Below, piece by piece: positions 49,919 to 58,927 of a DNA stretch of 64,000 nucleotides (its first letter is position 1; every line of letters starts with the position of its first letter). Both the position numbers and the translations under genes were made by a program. The notes beneath the pieces were generated by a model that saw nothing but the letters and a program-made list of their open reading frames with translations, was not told the origin of the DNA and did no database searches. Source of the DNA: Rhizobium sp. R634 (GTDB taxonomy: Bacteria > Pseudomonadota > Alphaproteobacteria > Rhizobiales > Rhizobiaceae); NCBI RefSeq assembly GCF_002211305.1, contig NZ_LOKW01000008.1:83514-147513 (forward strand). Direction: 5' to 3'.

Positions 49919-51613
49919 ATGCCAGGCTATGTCAGAGCAGGAAACAGCCAGCCCGCCTGGCTGTTTCCTTTTATCGTCATTACCGTGCTCGTCCTCAGCG
50001 TGCTGCCGCTCGCCCGGCTTGCCATGGCAGGGATTGCGGCCTTCGCCAGCGGCGGCGTCACCGATGTGCTCGCCGACCCGGCGCTCTGGCAGGCGACCTA
50101 TTACACCGTCGCCACCTCCGTTCTCGGCACGATCGTCTCGCTTCTCATCGGCTGCCTCTTCGCCTTCCTGCTGACGCTGACCGACATTCCGGGCAAGGGG
50201 CCGCTCAGCTTCTTCTTCATGCTGCCGATGATGATCCCGCCGCAGGTGACGGCGCTTGCCTGGGTGCAGATGTCGGGGCCGTCGAGCCCGCTGCTGAAGG
50301 CGCTTTCGCTTGCACCGCCGCTCGGCTCGCCGCAGCCGCTCTATTCGGTCGGCGGCATCGCGCTGCTCTACGGCGTCCAGCACGCGCCGCTCGTCTATCT
50401 CGCGCTCCGGGCTGGGCTGATGACGCTGCCGCGCGACGGCGTCGAGGCCGCACGGCTTTCCGGCGCTTCCAGCTTTCGGGTCTTTCGCGATATCATCCTG
50501 CCTCTGTCGCTGCCTGGCATCATCGCGGGCGCGGCGATCTCCTTCGTCTCCTGCACCGGCAATTTCGGCATTCCCGCCATTCTCGGTATTCCGGCCTCGA
50601 TCTTCACGCTGCCGACGCTCATCTTCACCAAGTTTTCCGCCTTCACCAGCCGCACTTTCGGTGATGTTGCGGTGCTCTCAGGCATCATCGCGATGATCTC
50701 GGTCGCCGGGCTGATGATCCAGGACCGGGCGCTCAGAGGCCGCGACTACCGCGTCATCGGCCTGTCGGGGGCGAGTGCGGCCTTCGAGCTCGGCGCCTGG
50801 CGGTTCGCCTTCACGCCGCTCCTCTGGGCGATCCTGTTCTTCATGCTCGCCGCACCCTTCTTCGCGCTCGTCGCCGGCGCGCTGGTGCCGGCCTATGGCG
50901 TGCCGCTCACCTTCAAGACCATGTCGCTGCATGCCTTCCAAGAAATCCTCTTCCGGCAGGCGGTGACGCGCACCGCTTTCGTCAACTCGATCTCGCTTGC
51001 CGGCGCCACCGCAATTGGTCTCCTGGTGGTGACCGTGCTTGCGGCCTATATGCTGACGCGGCGCAAGGATGCGGCGTCCCGCATCATCGCGAGCCTGATC
51101 GAGATACCCTATTCGCTGCCCGGCATCGTCATGGCGGTCGCCTTCATCCTGGTTTTCGCGGCACCGATCCCGTTCCTCCACATTTCGCTCTACGGCACGA
51201 TCTGGATCATCCTCATCGCCTATTTCTCCTCCTTCTTCGCCGTCAGCCTGAAACCTGTCGTCAGCGCCTTCCACCAGCTCGATCCGGCGCTGGAGGAGGC
51301 GGCACGTCTTTCCGGCGCCGGCTTCTTCCGAAGGCTTTCCGATATCATCGTGCCGCTGATTGCGCCTGCCGCCGGCGCTTCCGTCATTCTCGTCTTCCTG
51401 ATCGCCTGCAACGAGCTGACGGTCTCCGCGCTGCTCTGGTCGGCCGGCACCCAGACGCTCGGCGTCGCCATCTACAATCTCGACGACAGCGGCAGCTCCG
51501 ATCTTGCCTCGGCGCTGTCGGTGCTCGTCGTCCTCATGGTCGTGGTCATGATGCTGCTCTTGGAACTCCTGGCCAAACACCTGCCGAAAGGGGTGGTCCC
51601 ATGGCGAAACTGA
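49919..51613 (+). CDS. ABC transporter permease, double-domain FbpB/AfuB type
   Basis: 564 aa with about twelve transmembrane helices in two homologous halves. Each half has an EAA loop: VEAARLSGASSFRVFRDIIL-PLSLPG (~178) and LEEAARLSGAGFFRRLSDII-VPLIAP (~455). A fused permease of this size is typical of FbpB/ThiP-like systems, so one chain forms the pore. It starts 7 bp after the binding protein and overlaps the ATPase by 13 bp. Confidence 0.9.
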   Translation: MPGYVRAGNSQPAWLFPFIVITVLVLSVLPLARLAMAGIAAFASGGVTDVLADPALWQATYYTVATSVLGTIVSLLIGCLFAFLLTLTDIPGKGPLSFFFMLPMMIPPQVTALAWVQMSGPSSPLLKALSLAPPLGSPQPLYSVGGIALLYGVQHAPLVYLALRAGLMTLPRDGVEAARLSGASSFRVFRDIILPLSLPGIIAGAAISFVSCTGNFGIPAILGIPASIFTLPTLIFTKFSAFTSRTFGDVAVLSGIIAMISVAGLMIQDRALRGRDYRVIGLSGASAAFELGAWRFAFTPLLWAILFFMLAAPFFALVAGALVPAYGVPLTFKTMSLHAFQEILFRQAVTRTAFVNSISLAGATAIGLLVVTVLAAYMLTRRKDAASRIIASLIEIPYSLPGIVMAVAFILVFAAPIPFLHISLYGTIWIILIAYFSSFFAVSLKPVVSAFHQLDPALEEAARLSGAGFFRRLSDIIVPLIAPAAGASVILVFLIACNELTVSALLWSAGTQTLGVAIYNLDDSGSSDLASALSVLVVLMVVVMMLLLELLAKHLPKGVVPWRN

Positions 51614-52620
51614 TCCTCAACCGGGTGGCCAAGGATTTCGGCACCGGGCGCGCCGCCGTCAGCGATTTCTCGCTCGATGTGCGCGAGGGCGGTTTCCTCG
51701 CTCTGCTCGGGCCTTCCGGCTGCGGCAAGACGACGGTTCTCAGAATGATCGCCGGTTTCGAGACACCCTCTGACGGCTCGATCCATCTCGGCGAGCGGCT
51801 GCTAGCCGATGCCGCCCAATCGCTGCCGCCGGAAAAGCGCAACATGGCGATGGTCTTCCAGTCCTATGCGCTCTGGCCGCATATGAGTGTCGCCGACAAT
51901 GTCGGCTATCCCCTGAAGGTGCGCGGCATCTCCGGCGACGCCTATCGGGCGAAAGTCGGCGAGGCGCTTTCCACCGTCAGGCTTGCCGATTTTGCCGGGC
52001 GGCGGCCGGCCGATCTCTCCGGCGGCCAGCGCCAGCGCGTCGCGCTCGCCCGCTGCCTGGTGACCTCGCCAGATGTCGTGCTGCTCGACGAGCCGCTCGC
52101 CAATCTCGACCGGCACCTCAAGCAGGAGATGGAAGAGACCTTCCGCGAATTTCACCAGCGCTCGGGCGCGACGATGATCTATGTCACCCACGATCAGAGC
52201 GAGGCGATGGCGCTCGCGACCGACGTCGCCGTCATGTCCGAAGGCCGCCTGCTGCAGGTGGCGCCGCCGGCCGAAATCTACGCCCGGCCGGAAGGCCGCA
52301 TCGTCGGCGGCCTGATCGGGCGCGGGGCGATCCTGACGTTGCCTGTCATGGCCAGCGAACGCCATCTGGAATGGGACGAGCTGCAGGACGCGCTCCAGGC
52401 GGCCAACACTGACGGCGTCGATATTCTCGTGCGGCCGGAAGATGTGATCATCGGCGGCGAGGGGGCTCCGGCAACCGTCGAATCCGTGTTGTTCGAGGGC
52501 GAGCGCTACGCCGTGAAGCTGACGCTCGGCAAGGGCCAGACGCTGCGCGCCTACAGCCGCGTGGCCGTCGTGCCTGGTGAAGCCGTGCGCGCCGTCATCC
52601 GCGCGGGCTGGCGGCTTTGA
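51601..52620 (+). CDS. ABC transporter ATP-binding protein, FbpC/PotA type
   Basis: 339 aa. Walker A LLGPSGCGKTTVLRMI, Q-loop AMVFQSYALWPHM, signature LSGGQRQRVALARCL, Walker B VVLLDEPLANLD, H-loop YVTHDQSEAMALA. The C-terminal TOBE domain (~275-335) contains ILVRPEDVIIGGEG. It completes the AfuABC-type importer. The start lies within the permease gene, indicating coupled translation. Confidence 0.93.
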   Translation: MAKLILNRVAKDFGTGRAAVSDFSLDVREGGFLALLGPSGCGKTTVLRMIAGFETPSDGSIHLGERLLADAAQSLPPEKRNMAMVFQSYALWPHMSVADNVGYPLKVRGISGDAYRAKVGEALSTVRLADFAGRRPADLSGGQRQRVALARCLVTSPDVVLLDEPLANLDRHLKQEMEETFREFHQRSGATMIYVTHDQSEAMALATDVAVMSEGRLLQVAPPAEIYARPEGRIVGGLIGRGAILTLPVMASERHLEWDELQDALQAANTDGVDILVRPEDVIIGGEGAPATVESVLFEGERYAVKLTLGKGQTLRAYSRVAVVPGEAVRAVIRAGWRL

Positions 52621-52817
52621 TGGATAGAGAGTCGGCGTCTACGGCAGCAGTTGAAGCTCGACAATAGAAGTTGAAAATTACCCTTCTCTTCTTTCGAATC
52701 ACCATAAAGTTGAATAGTTCTTCCGGCTTCGTGGTGCCGAGCCGGACTAAATTAATAGAAGCGTATGAGAAGAGTAAAACTCGCGCGATAATCGATTGGT
52801 TGAAAGGACATATTATT

Positions 52818-53051
52818 ATGCCAATTCCAGTAAAGCATATTCGATCCGTTTTCTTGCTTTCGGCGGCGCTGTTGAGCGCGGCGAGCGTTCTCCAGGGATG
52901 CCCGTCTGTGGAGCGGGGCGAACGAACCCAGGCATTCAGCCCAAATGACTTATACCGCGGCTCGAGCAACAGGAGCTCTTCGAGCAGCCCTGATGGCGGG
53001 CACAGCCAACCTCACGACAACGCGACTTCAAGCCCGCCCAGCCATATCTAG
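52818..53051 (+). CDS. Small putative lipoprotein
   Basis: 77 aa from the ATG at 52818 (AAAGGA about 9 nt upstream). Lipoprotein signal IRSVFLLSAALLSAASVLQGC with lipobox LQGC. The mature ~50 residues are Ser/Pro/Asn-rich and probably disordered (SSNRSSSSSPDGGHSQPHDN). No family is recognised. The 197 bp before it (52621-52817) are distinctly AT-rich compared with the rest of the window, suggesting acquired DNA or a strong promoter region. Confidence 0.6.
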   Translation: MPIPVKHIRSVFLLSAALLSAASVLQGCPSVERGERTQAFSPNDLYRGSSNRSSSSSPDGGHSQPHDNATSSPPSHI

Positions 53052-53144
53052 GCGCAGACGGCACTTGTCCGCATTTTTCTTGGCCCGCCGTCTTTCCCTG
53101 CGGCGATTGCCGGTTAAGGTACTGCCCGTAACCGGACTCCCGCC

Positions 53145-54254
53145 ATGTCGCTTCGCCTCGCCACCTTCAACGTCGAAAACCTGCTGACCCGTTTCGATTT
53201 TACCGGCTTCCGCAACCAGCTGCGCCAGGACCGCGTCATCAAGCTTTTCGAGGTCAATAGCGAGGGCACCTATCAGCAGCTCGAGCAGGCGCGGGTGATC
53301 GCCGCCGCCGACGACACAAGGCAGATGACGGCGCTCGCGATCGCCGATGCGGATGCCGATATCCTCTGCCTGCAGGAAATCGACAATATGGCGGCCCTGC
53401 ACGCCTTCGAATACGGCTATCTCTTCCGCATGGTCGGAAACGGCTACCGCCAGAAATTCCTGGTCGAGGGCAATGACAGCCGCGGCATCGATGTCGCCGT
53501 CCTGATGCGCGAGGAAACGCGCGACGGCCAGAAGATCGAAGTCAGGGATATCAGAAGCCATGCGATGACGACCTATCGCGACTTCGCTCTCTTCGACGAG
53601 GATCTGGCGCTCACCAACCGCATCGACGACAAGGTCTTCAAGCGCGATTGCCTGGAGCTCGATCTTCTGATCGGCGGCCGGCCGTTCTCGCTCTATGTCG
53701 TGCATTTCAAATCGATGGGCAATCCGCGCGACGGGCTCGACGGGCGCCAGTCGACCATGCCGATCCGCCGCGCCGAGGCGCGCGCCGTGCGCCGTATCAT
53801 CGAGGACCGCTTCGGGGCCGGACACACGGCCAAGAAGAGTTTCGCCATCTGCGGCGACATGAACGATTACCAGGAGCGCGTCGACGTCATCGGCCGCCGC
53901 GGCACCGAGTATCGCTTCGAACATCGTGACGAGGCCGAAAGCGCCCTCGACGTCTTCAGCCATGACGGCTTTGCCGAAAACGTCGTACGCCGCCGCAGTC
54001 CGCTCGACCGCTGGACGCTTTATCACAGCCGCGGGCCGCAGGAGCAGTGGCTCTGCCAGCTCGATTATCTCTGGCTTTCGCCCGCACTTGCCGTCCACAA
54101 TGCCGGCCGCCTGCCCGAAATCATCCGCAGCGGCCAGCCCTACCGCACCATCTTTCCGCCGGGCCAGGAGGTGGAGCGTTATCCCCGCACCGGCTGGGAC
54201 CGGCCGAAGGCCTCCGACCATTGCCCTGTCGTCATGACATTGGATCTTCCCTGA
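53145..54254 (+). CDS. Endonuclease/exonuclease/phosphatase-family protein
   Basis: 369 aa. EEP fold motifs: LRLATFNVENLLTRFDF (Asn), ILCLQEIDNMAAL (metal Glu), DVAVLMREETRDG, VVHFKSMGNPRDG (His), FAICGDMNDYQERV (Asp/Asn) and C-terminal SDHCPVVMTLDLP (Asp-His). A DNase I-like hydrolase; no signal peptide. Its target may be nucleic acid or a phosphoester. It sits 8 bp before a NUDIX hydrolase gene, forming a likely two-gene operon. Confidence 0.9.
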   Translation: MSLRLATFNVENLLTRFDFTGFRNQLRQDRVIKLFEVNSEGTYQQLEQARVIAAADDTRQMTALAIADADADILCLQEIDNMAALHAFEYGYLFRMVGNGYRQKFLVEGNDSRGIDVAVLMREETRDGQKIEVRDIRSHAMTTYRDFALFDEDLALTNRIDDKVFKRDCLELDLLIGGRPFSLYVVHFKSMGNPRDGLDGRQSTMPIRRAEARAVRRIIEDRFGAGHTAKKSFAICGDMNDYQERVDVIGRRGTEYRFEHRDEAESALDVFSHDGFAENVVRRRSPLDRWTLYHSRGPQEQWLCQLDYLWLSPALAVHNAGRLPEIIRSGQPYRTIFPPGQEVERYPRTGWDRPKASDHCPVVMTLDLP

Positions 54255-54262
54255 AGGCGAAC

Positions 54263-55033
54263 ATGAAAACCAATTTGAGCATGAATTTCGAAAGCAGCGA
54301 TTTTTCCGACGAGTTCGCCGGCTGGCCGCCGGAAGCGACCGTCTTCCCGATCGCCGGCGTCGATTTGCGGGTGCTGCTCGGCACCCATCCCTTCGTCGCC
54401 GCCGAGGAGGCGGCGATCCGCGAGAACTGGGCGAGGGAGACCGCCGCCAATCCGGCGCTCTTCGATGGCCGCCTGATCTTCCAGCAGCGGCTGACACTGG
54501 ACGAAAAGGGCATTTCCGGCGAGGGCTACGTCACGCCGTTCTCGGCCTTCATGTATTGGCGCCGCCAGCCGCATCGCCAGGGCGGCATTCACATCTTCGC
54601 CTATCCCGTGCTCGAAAGCTCCGACGGCGCGTTGGTGGCGATCCGCATGGGCGCCCACACCGCCAATCCCGGCCAGGTCTATTTCGCTGCCGGCTCGCTG
54701 GAGCCGGAGGATATCGTCGACGGACGCTGCGACATCGAGGCCAACATGCGCCGCGAAGTCCTCGAGGAAACCGGCCTCGACCTTGCCAATTCCGTGGCGG
54801 GGCAGGGGCTCTATGCCGCCCACGCCAGGCGCACGGTGACGCTCATGCGCCTCTTCCGCTTCGACATGACGGCCGACGAGATGGTGGAACGGATCGAAGC
54901 GCACATGCTGGTCGCCGAAGACAAGGAAATCGCTGGCGCCGCCGCGATCCGCTCGGCCGATCCCTCCGCCCATCCGTATAATGTCGCCATGCTGCCGGTG
55001 ATTAGTTGGTATTTCGGGAAGAGGGGTGCGTGA
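54263..55033 (+). CDS. NUDIX hydrolase
   Basis: 256 aa from the ATG at 54263, 8 bp after the previous gene. The core has VAIRMGAHTANPGQVYFAAG-SLEPED and the catalytic helix RREVLEETGLDL (REx2EExG); the spacing between the first Gly/Glu and REVLEE is longer than in the standard Nudix box because DIVDGRCDIEANM is inserted. It has an N-terminal ~90-residue extension. Likely hydrolyses a nucleoside diphosphate derivative. A possible functional partner of the EEP enzyme upstream. Confidence 0.85.
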   Translation: MKTNLSMNFESSDFSDEFAGWPPEATVFPIAGVDLRVLLGTHPFVAAEEAAIRENWARETAANPALFDGRLIFQQRLTLDEKGISGEGYVTPFSAFMYWRRQPHRQGGIHIFAYPVLESSDGALVAIRMGAHTANPGQVYFAAGSLEPEDIVDGRCDIEANMRREVLEETGLDLANSVAGQGLYAAHARRTVTLMRLFRFDMTADEMVERIEAHMLVAEDKEIAGAAAIRSADPSAHPYNVAMLPVISWYFGKRGA

Positions 55034-55096
55034 GAGACGGCAGCGGGAGTTCAGCGTCCTTCGAGGCGGCTGCTAGGTGGAGGAATTGTGGATAGG

Positions 55097-55297
55097 GCGT
55101 GCCGCGGGGCACCCCCCTCTGTCCTGCCGGACATCTCCCCCACAAGGGGGGAGATCGGCAAGCGGCGTGAACTTTGCGCCCATCTACCGTTTCGTCGGGC
55201 TGTGACTCTCGTTGTTTGGGAAGCCATCGCGCCCAGCCAATCTCCCCCCCTTGTGGGGGAGATGTCCGGCAGGACAGAGGGGGGTGCCACACGGCAC
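55097..55297. repeat. MITE-like repeat family C, copy 2
   Basis: Arms GGCACCCCCCTCTGTCCTGC... at the left and the inverse (...GGACAGAGGGGGGTGCCAC) at the right, ~50 bp each. The ~85-bp core is the reverse complement of the core in copy 1 (for example CTACCGTTTCGTCGGGCTGT here and ACAGCCGGACGAAACGGTAG there). It fills much of the 464-bp gap 55034-55497, in which no gene is seen. Confidence 0.85.
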
Positions 55298-55497
55298 AGC
55301 CTCTGACCTGGTGGAGAGGCGTGGCACTAACGTTCCGACGGGGTGGCATCCTCCGCTTTCCAGCATCCCAAGGCGCGCAAGCCAAAGGCCGAAGCCTCGA
55401 AGGACATACTCCCTGCATCCATCCGACTTTAGCGCCTTGCACTCGGTCGCGTGGTCGGGCAGGTTGACGGCGCGATGACCGATTCAGGGAGGCCGAT

Positions 55498-56409
55498 GTG
55501 GCGCGAAGCTACAGCGTCTATGACGTGTTCACCGATCGAAAGCTTGCGGGCAACCCGCTGGCGGTGATCTTCGACGGAGACGATCTCAGCGACGAGGCGA
55601 TGCAGGCGATCACCCGGGAGATCAATCTCTCGGAGACGGTGTTCGTGCAGCCTTCGGGCAACCCCGCCTATGCGGCGAAAATCAGGATCTTCACGCCGGG
55701 GCGCGAACTGCCCTTTGCCGGACATCCCACAGTCGGCACGGCGATCGCGCTCGCCGAACGCACGCATGGCGCCACCAACCGCGATCTCGTCAGCGTGCTG
55801 GAGGAAAATGTCGGGCCGGTGCGCTGTGCCGTCAGGCTGAGGGAGGGCGAGGCGAGCTTTGCCGAATTCGACCTGCCGCGCAAATCGCAGCAGGCCGTCA
55901 TGCCGCTCGACAAGCTCGGCATGGCCGACGCGCTGTCGCTGAAGGTGACCGAGATCGGCTTCGAAAATCACGTGCCGTCGGTCTGGAGCGCCGGCGTTCC
56001 CTTCCTGCTCATTCCCATCCACGATGTGGGTGCTGCGCAGCGGGTCGATTTCGATCCGCAGCTCTGGGAAAAGATCGTGCCTTTCGCCGATGGCGCGCTC
56101 GCCTCGGCTTATGTCTATTGCCGCGGCGGCGTCAATCACGTGGCGAAGTTCCATGCCCGCATGTTCGCAAGCGGCATGGGCATTGTCGAGGACCCGGCGA
56201 CGGGTTCGGCGGCGGCCGCACTCTCCGGCGCCATCCACCATTTCGACCGGCTGACCGATGGCCATCATCCGATTATGATCGAGCAGGGCGTCGAAATGGG
56301 CCGGCCCTCCTTCATCCACCTGCATATCGATATCGACGGCGGGGCGATCTCCAATGCCCGGATCGGCGGCCAAGCCGTGCGGCTGGCGAGCGGCACGCTC
56401 GACCTTTGA
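55498..56409 (+). CDS. PhzF-family isomerase/epimerase-like protein
   Basis: 303 aa from a GTG start at 55498, preceded by GGGAGG at 5 nt; no in-frame ATG fits the conserved N-terminus ARSYSVYDVFTDRKLAGNPL. PhzF motifs: ITREINLSETVFVQPSG with the catalytic Glu, RIFTPGRELPFAGHPTVGTA and VEDPATGSAAAALSGAIHHF. These proteins resemble diaminopimelate epimerase in fold. No phenazine genes are nearby, so the role is unassigned housekeeping or secondary metabolism. Confidence 0.92.
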   Translation: MARSYSVYDVFTDRKLAGNPLAVIFDGDDLSDEAMQAITREINLSETVFVQPSGNPAYAAKIRIFTPGRELPFAGHPTVGTAIALAERTHGATNRDLVSVLEENVGPVRCAVRLREGEASFAEFDLPRKSQQAVMPLDKLGMADALSLKVTEIGFENHVPSVWSAGVPFLLIPIHDVGAAQRVDFDPQLWEKIVPFADGALASAYVYCRGGVNHVAKFHARMFASGMGIVEDPATGSAAAALSGAIHHFDRLTDGHHPIMIEQGVEMGRPSFIHLHIDIDGGAISNARIGGQAVRLASGTLDL

Positions 56410-56636
56410 TTCGACGGGGCGTCCCCGGCGCCTCCGTCAGCCGCCAGAGACGCCCTATCACTTTGAATCGGCGCATAATCCCTTCGGAAAATCTCCCCCG
56501 ATTTCAGGCTTTCTGCGCCGCATATCAGCCATGCGCAAAAATCTTTGAGATTAACCAAAGAATTTTCGCCGATGCGCTGGACAAGCCTGCCGATCCTGTT
56601 TATACGCCCCGTCACACCGCGCAACCAAGCGCGGAC

Positions 56637-56712
<76 letters not shown>

Positions 56713-56862
56713 AATCTCTTGAAAAGATTAATATATTTGATTTCAGGCCGAACCTTCGGTCTGTTGAAAGTCTTCGGCGACGAGCGGCTTATTTCGATTA
56801 TCCGCCGCACTGGCCGCATCGAACCGCGCGCCCTATCTCCTTTCTGCAAACCGGGGACTTCC

Positions 56863-57159
56863 ATGAAAAGCCTCATCTTCGCGCTCGCCTTGTTGCTGCC
56901 GATACCGGCTTTTGCTGCCGGGGTGAGGGAAGTCAAAGCGAACGTACATAGCTGCGGCGAGATTGCGCAGATCATTCGTGAGAACAAGAAGGTCTTCGTT
57001 CGGGTCGGTTTCGGCGGGCGCAGCTTTCGTTTTCCGCCGGCGCAGTGCGGCCCGGGCGACAAGCGCGTCACGACCAGTTTTCGCGATGCGGGCGGAAAGC
57101 AATGCGTTCTGGACTATGCCTGCGTCTACGATCCGGCGTCGCTCTATAATTTCCCCTGA
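56863..57159 (+). CDS. Small exported cysteine protein, paralog 1
   Basis: 98 aa from the ATG at 56863. Signal peptide MKSLIFALALLLPIPAFAAG. Mature ~78 residues with four Cys (HSCGEIAQIIRENKKVFVRV, GFGGRSFRFPPAQC, KQCVLDYACVYDP), probably two disulfides in the periplasm. I recognise no named family. It is about 63% identical by eye over the mature part to the protein at 57390-57692. It follows tRNA-Lys by 150 bp and has a weak SD. Confidence 0.75.
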   Translation: MKSLIFALALLLPIPAFAAGVREVKANVHSCGEIAQIIRENKKVFVRVGFGGRSFRFPPAQCGPGDKRVTTSFRDAGGKQCVLDYACVYDPASLYNFP

Positions 57160-57222
57160 TGCATCGCGCGTTGAGGCGGAGGCCTCTTTGAATCCTGCGG
57201 TTGAAAATTTCTATTTTGGCGC

Positions 57223-57256
57223 TTGACTCTTTCGCACTTTGGAACAAAATGAGAAC
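57223..57256 (+). promoter_or_regulatory. LexA (SOS) box on a good promoter
   Basis: GAAC-AAAATGA-GAAC (57242-57256) is an exact match to the alphaproteobacterial SOS box GTTC-N7-GTTC read on the other strand. It overlaps the -10 of a promoter with TTGACT (57223-57228), a 16-bp spacer and CAAAAT (57245-57250). The first clear gene downstream is the exported Cys protein at 57390, 134 bp away. A 40-codon open frame (57239-57361, TTG start) ends in between, with coding-like content but no known family. Confidence 0.7.
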
Positions 57257-57389
57257 AAATCCAGCAAGGAGCGGCTGGGCGAGGACGTGCCGGAGACCAG
57301 GAAGATCGTGTTATCGCGGCAGTTCGGGCTTGCGCACCGGCCGCAACAGAGCGATGTCTGACATCGGTCTCTGAGATCAGGAGTCGAGT

Positions 57390-57692
57390 ATGAAAAGCGT
57401 TGTTCTGGCCGTTGCACTGCTGTTTCCGTCGGCGGTCCTTGCTGCGGAGGCAGTGGAGGTCAATGCCAGGGATCACAGCTGCGAAGAGCTTTCGCAGATC
57501 ATCCGCCAGGAGAAGAGAGTTTTCATCCGCATGGGCTTCGGCGGTCGCAGTTTCCGCTATCCGCCGGCGCGGTGCAATCTGGGGGACAAGTACGACATTG
57601 CGCGGGTGAGGGATGCCAGCGGCAAGCTCTGCGTCCTCGACTATCAGTGCGTCTACGACCCCCAGTCCTTCTATAACAGAATTCCCAAATAG
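57390..57692 (+). CDS. Small exported cysteine protein, paralog 2
   Basis: 100 aa. Signal peptide KSVVLAVALLFPSAVLAAEA. Mature part has HSCEELSQIIRQEKRVFIRM, GFGGRSFRYPPARC, LCVLDYQCVYDPQSFYN, with the same four Cys as the protein at 56863-57159. AGGAG lies 6 nt before the ATG. It may be expressed from the LexA-boxed promoter at 57223-57256; the other paralog has no such site. Function unknown. Confidence 0.8.
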   Translation: MKSVVLAVALLFPSAVLAAEAVEVNARDHSCEELSQIIRQEKRVFIRMGFGGRSFRYPPARCNLGDKYDIARVRDASGKLCVLDYQCVYDPQSFYNRIPK

Positions 57693-57856
57693 TCCCTTCG
57701 CGAGTCCAATATCGCCAGCCAGCCGCGCCTCACAAGGCGCGAACGGGATCGGCTTGTCCTGTAGCGTGAGGGCGAGTGTGCCGAAGGAGTGGGAAGGAAT
57801 GAGATCAGAACTTTGGCAGAGGTTGAATCCTTCGACCTCCATTTTGGGAGACTATC

Positions 57857-58141
57857 ATGCGTAAGTTGGTTTTTGTGGTCGCGATGCTGATGTCGGGCGA
57901 GGCTTTTGCCGGCTGCGAGCTCATCTCCAGCCCGTGCTGGACGCAAGGGCGCGATACCTACACGATGGAGCGGAATTCCGGCGGCAGCTACAACACCTAT
58001 CGCAACGGCGATCCCTATTCGCAAACGCAGCAGACTCTCGGCGGCACCTACCGCGAGACCGTCTACGGCGGCGGCTCGCGCACCTATAATTACGATCCGT
58101 ATAAGGGGGCCGACGGCAAGAAGAGCAAAAGCGGCTGGTAA
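57857..58141 (+). CDS. Small exported Tyr/Gly-rich protein
   Basis: 94 aa. Signal peptide MRKLVFVVAMLMSGEAFAGC. The mature part holds two Cys near its start (GCELISSPC), a Gly/Ser/Thr/Tyr-rich stretch (NSGGSYNTYRNGDPYSQTQQ) and a Lys-rich end. GGGAG is 6 nt before the ATG. No family recognised. It lies 164 bp after paralog 2 in the same direction. Confidence 0.7.
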   Translation: MRKLVFVVAMLMSGEAFAGCELISSPCWTQGRDTYTMERNSGGSYNTYRNGDPYSQTQQTLGGTYRETVYGGGSRTYNYDPYKGADGKKSKSGW

Positions 58142-58391
58142 CCCGCAGGCTCGGCATCGGTGTCGAGGGCAAGAAAAAAGGCCGGGCGAAACTCGCACCG
58201 ACCTTCCTCGATTTGTCTCAATGACGGCTGCCAGTACCTCCGTGGTCAGCCGCCAGAGACAATCTCTATGAGCTGTAGATAAGCGCGGATTGCGGTTATT
58301 CAAGGGCTGGCCGCAGAAAAGAGGTGGCGCCGGTCGTGTGAGGCTGAAACCCCAGATCGCCGAAAACGACGAGCATGTTCAACGCATAGAT

Positions 58392-58427
58392 CCTCCTTGG
58401 CGTGTCCCATCGGATACGCCAAGGAGG
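58392..58427. repeat. Long perfect-stem hairpin
   Basis: CCTCCTTGGCGTGTCC (58392-58407) pairs with GGATACGCCAAGGAGG (58412-58427), 15 of 16 positions, with a CATC loop. It lies 33 bp beyond the stop of the leftward membrane protein gene; no T-run. The rest of the 319-bp gap 58142-58460 has no gene signal. Confidence 0.7.
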
Positions 58428-58460
58428 CATCTAACGCGGCTTCCCTCGACCGGGCAGCGG

Positions 58461-58787
58461 TTACTGCTGGGCAGGAGCAGCCGGCGGAGTGGCCGGTGCG
58501 GGTGCCGGAGCAGGCGTTGCGCTGTTATCGGCCGGAGCCATCGGCGTTGCCGGGGCCGGGGCGGGGGCCGGTGTGGACTGGGTCGTGGAGGCTGTCGTAT
58601 CCGGCGAAGTGCCGGGAGGTGTGCTGCTCCACTGCGAATAGGCGAATGCAGCAACAGCGATCACGGCCAATGCAGCGACCCAGACAACCCACGTATTGCT
58701 GGTGCGCGCAGTCGGCGTGGTGCGCAGATCCAGATTCGGATTCAGCGGGCGGTTGGGATCGTTGGCATTATTGGGGTCGTACGTCAT
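58461..58787 (-). CDS. Small single-pass membrane protein with Pro/Ala-rich tail
   Basis: 108 aa. N-terminal Asn/Pro-rich stretch (MTYDPNNANDPNRPLNPNLD), one transmembrane helix at ~32-50 (TWVVWVAALAVIAVAAFAYS), then a Thr/Ser and Pro/Ala repeat tail (TPAPAPAPATPMAPADNSAT). GGAGAAAGTACC precedes the ATG. The tail is low-complexity and probably spans the periplasm. No enzymatic domain. Similar small proteins are common in Rhizobium. Confidence 0.75.
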   Translation of the reverse strand: MTYDPNNANDPNRPLNPNLDLRTTPTARTSNTWVVWVAALAVIAVAAFAYSQWSSTPPGTSPDTTASTTQSTPAPAPAPATPMAPADNSATPAPAPAPATPPAAPAQQ

Positions 58788-58927
58788 GGTACTTTCTCCT
58801 CTTTCGGTGATGAATAAATGAGCGAGCGAGGTTTTTGTTCCATTCTGGGGCCGGAGGCCCTTGTTATCAGGGCTTTTCCGGCTGTTCTTGCCTCGCTTGG
58901 GCTGAGCAAAGTCAAGCAGCGACCTAT

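Noticed and set aside
55498..56409. Phenazine biosynthesis cluster
   Set aside because: A lone PhzF-family gene is common outside phenazine producers, and no other phz genes are seen.
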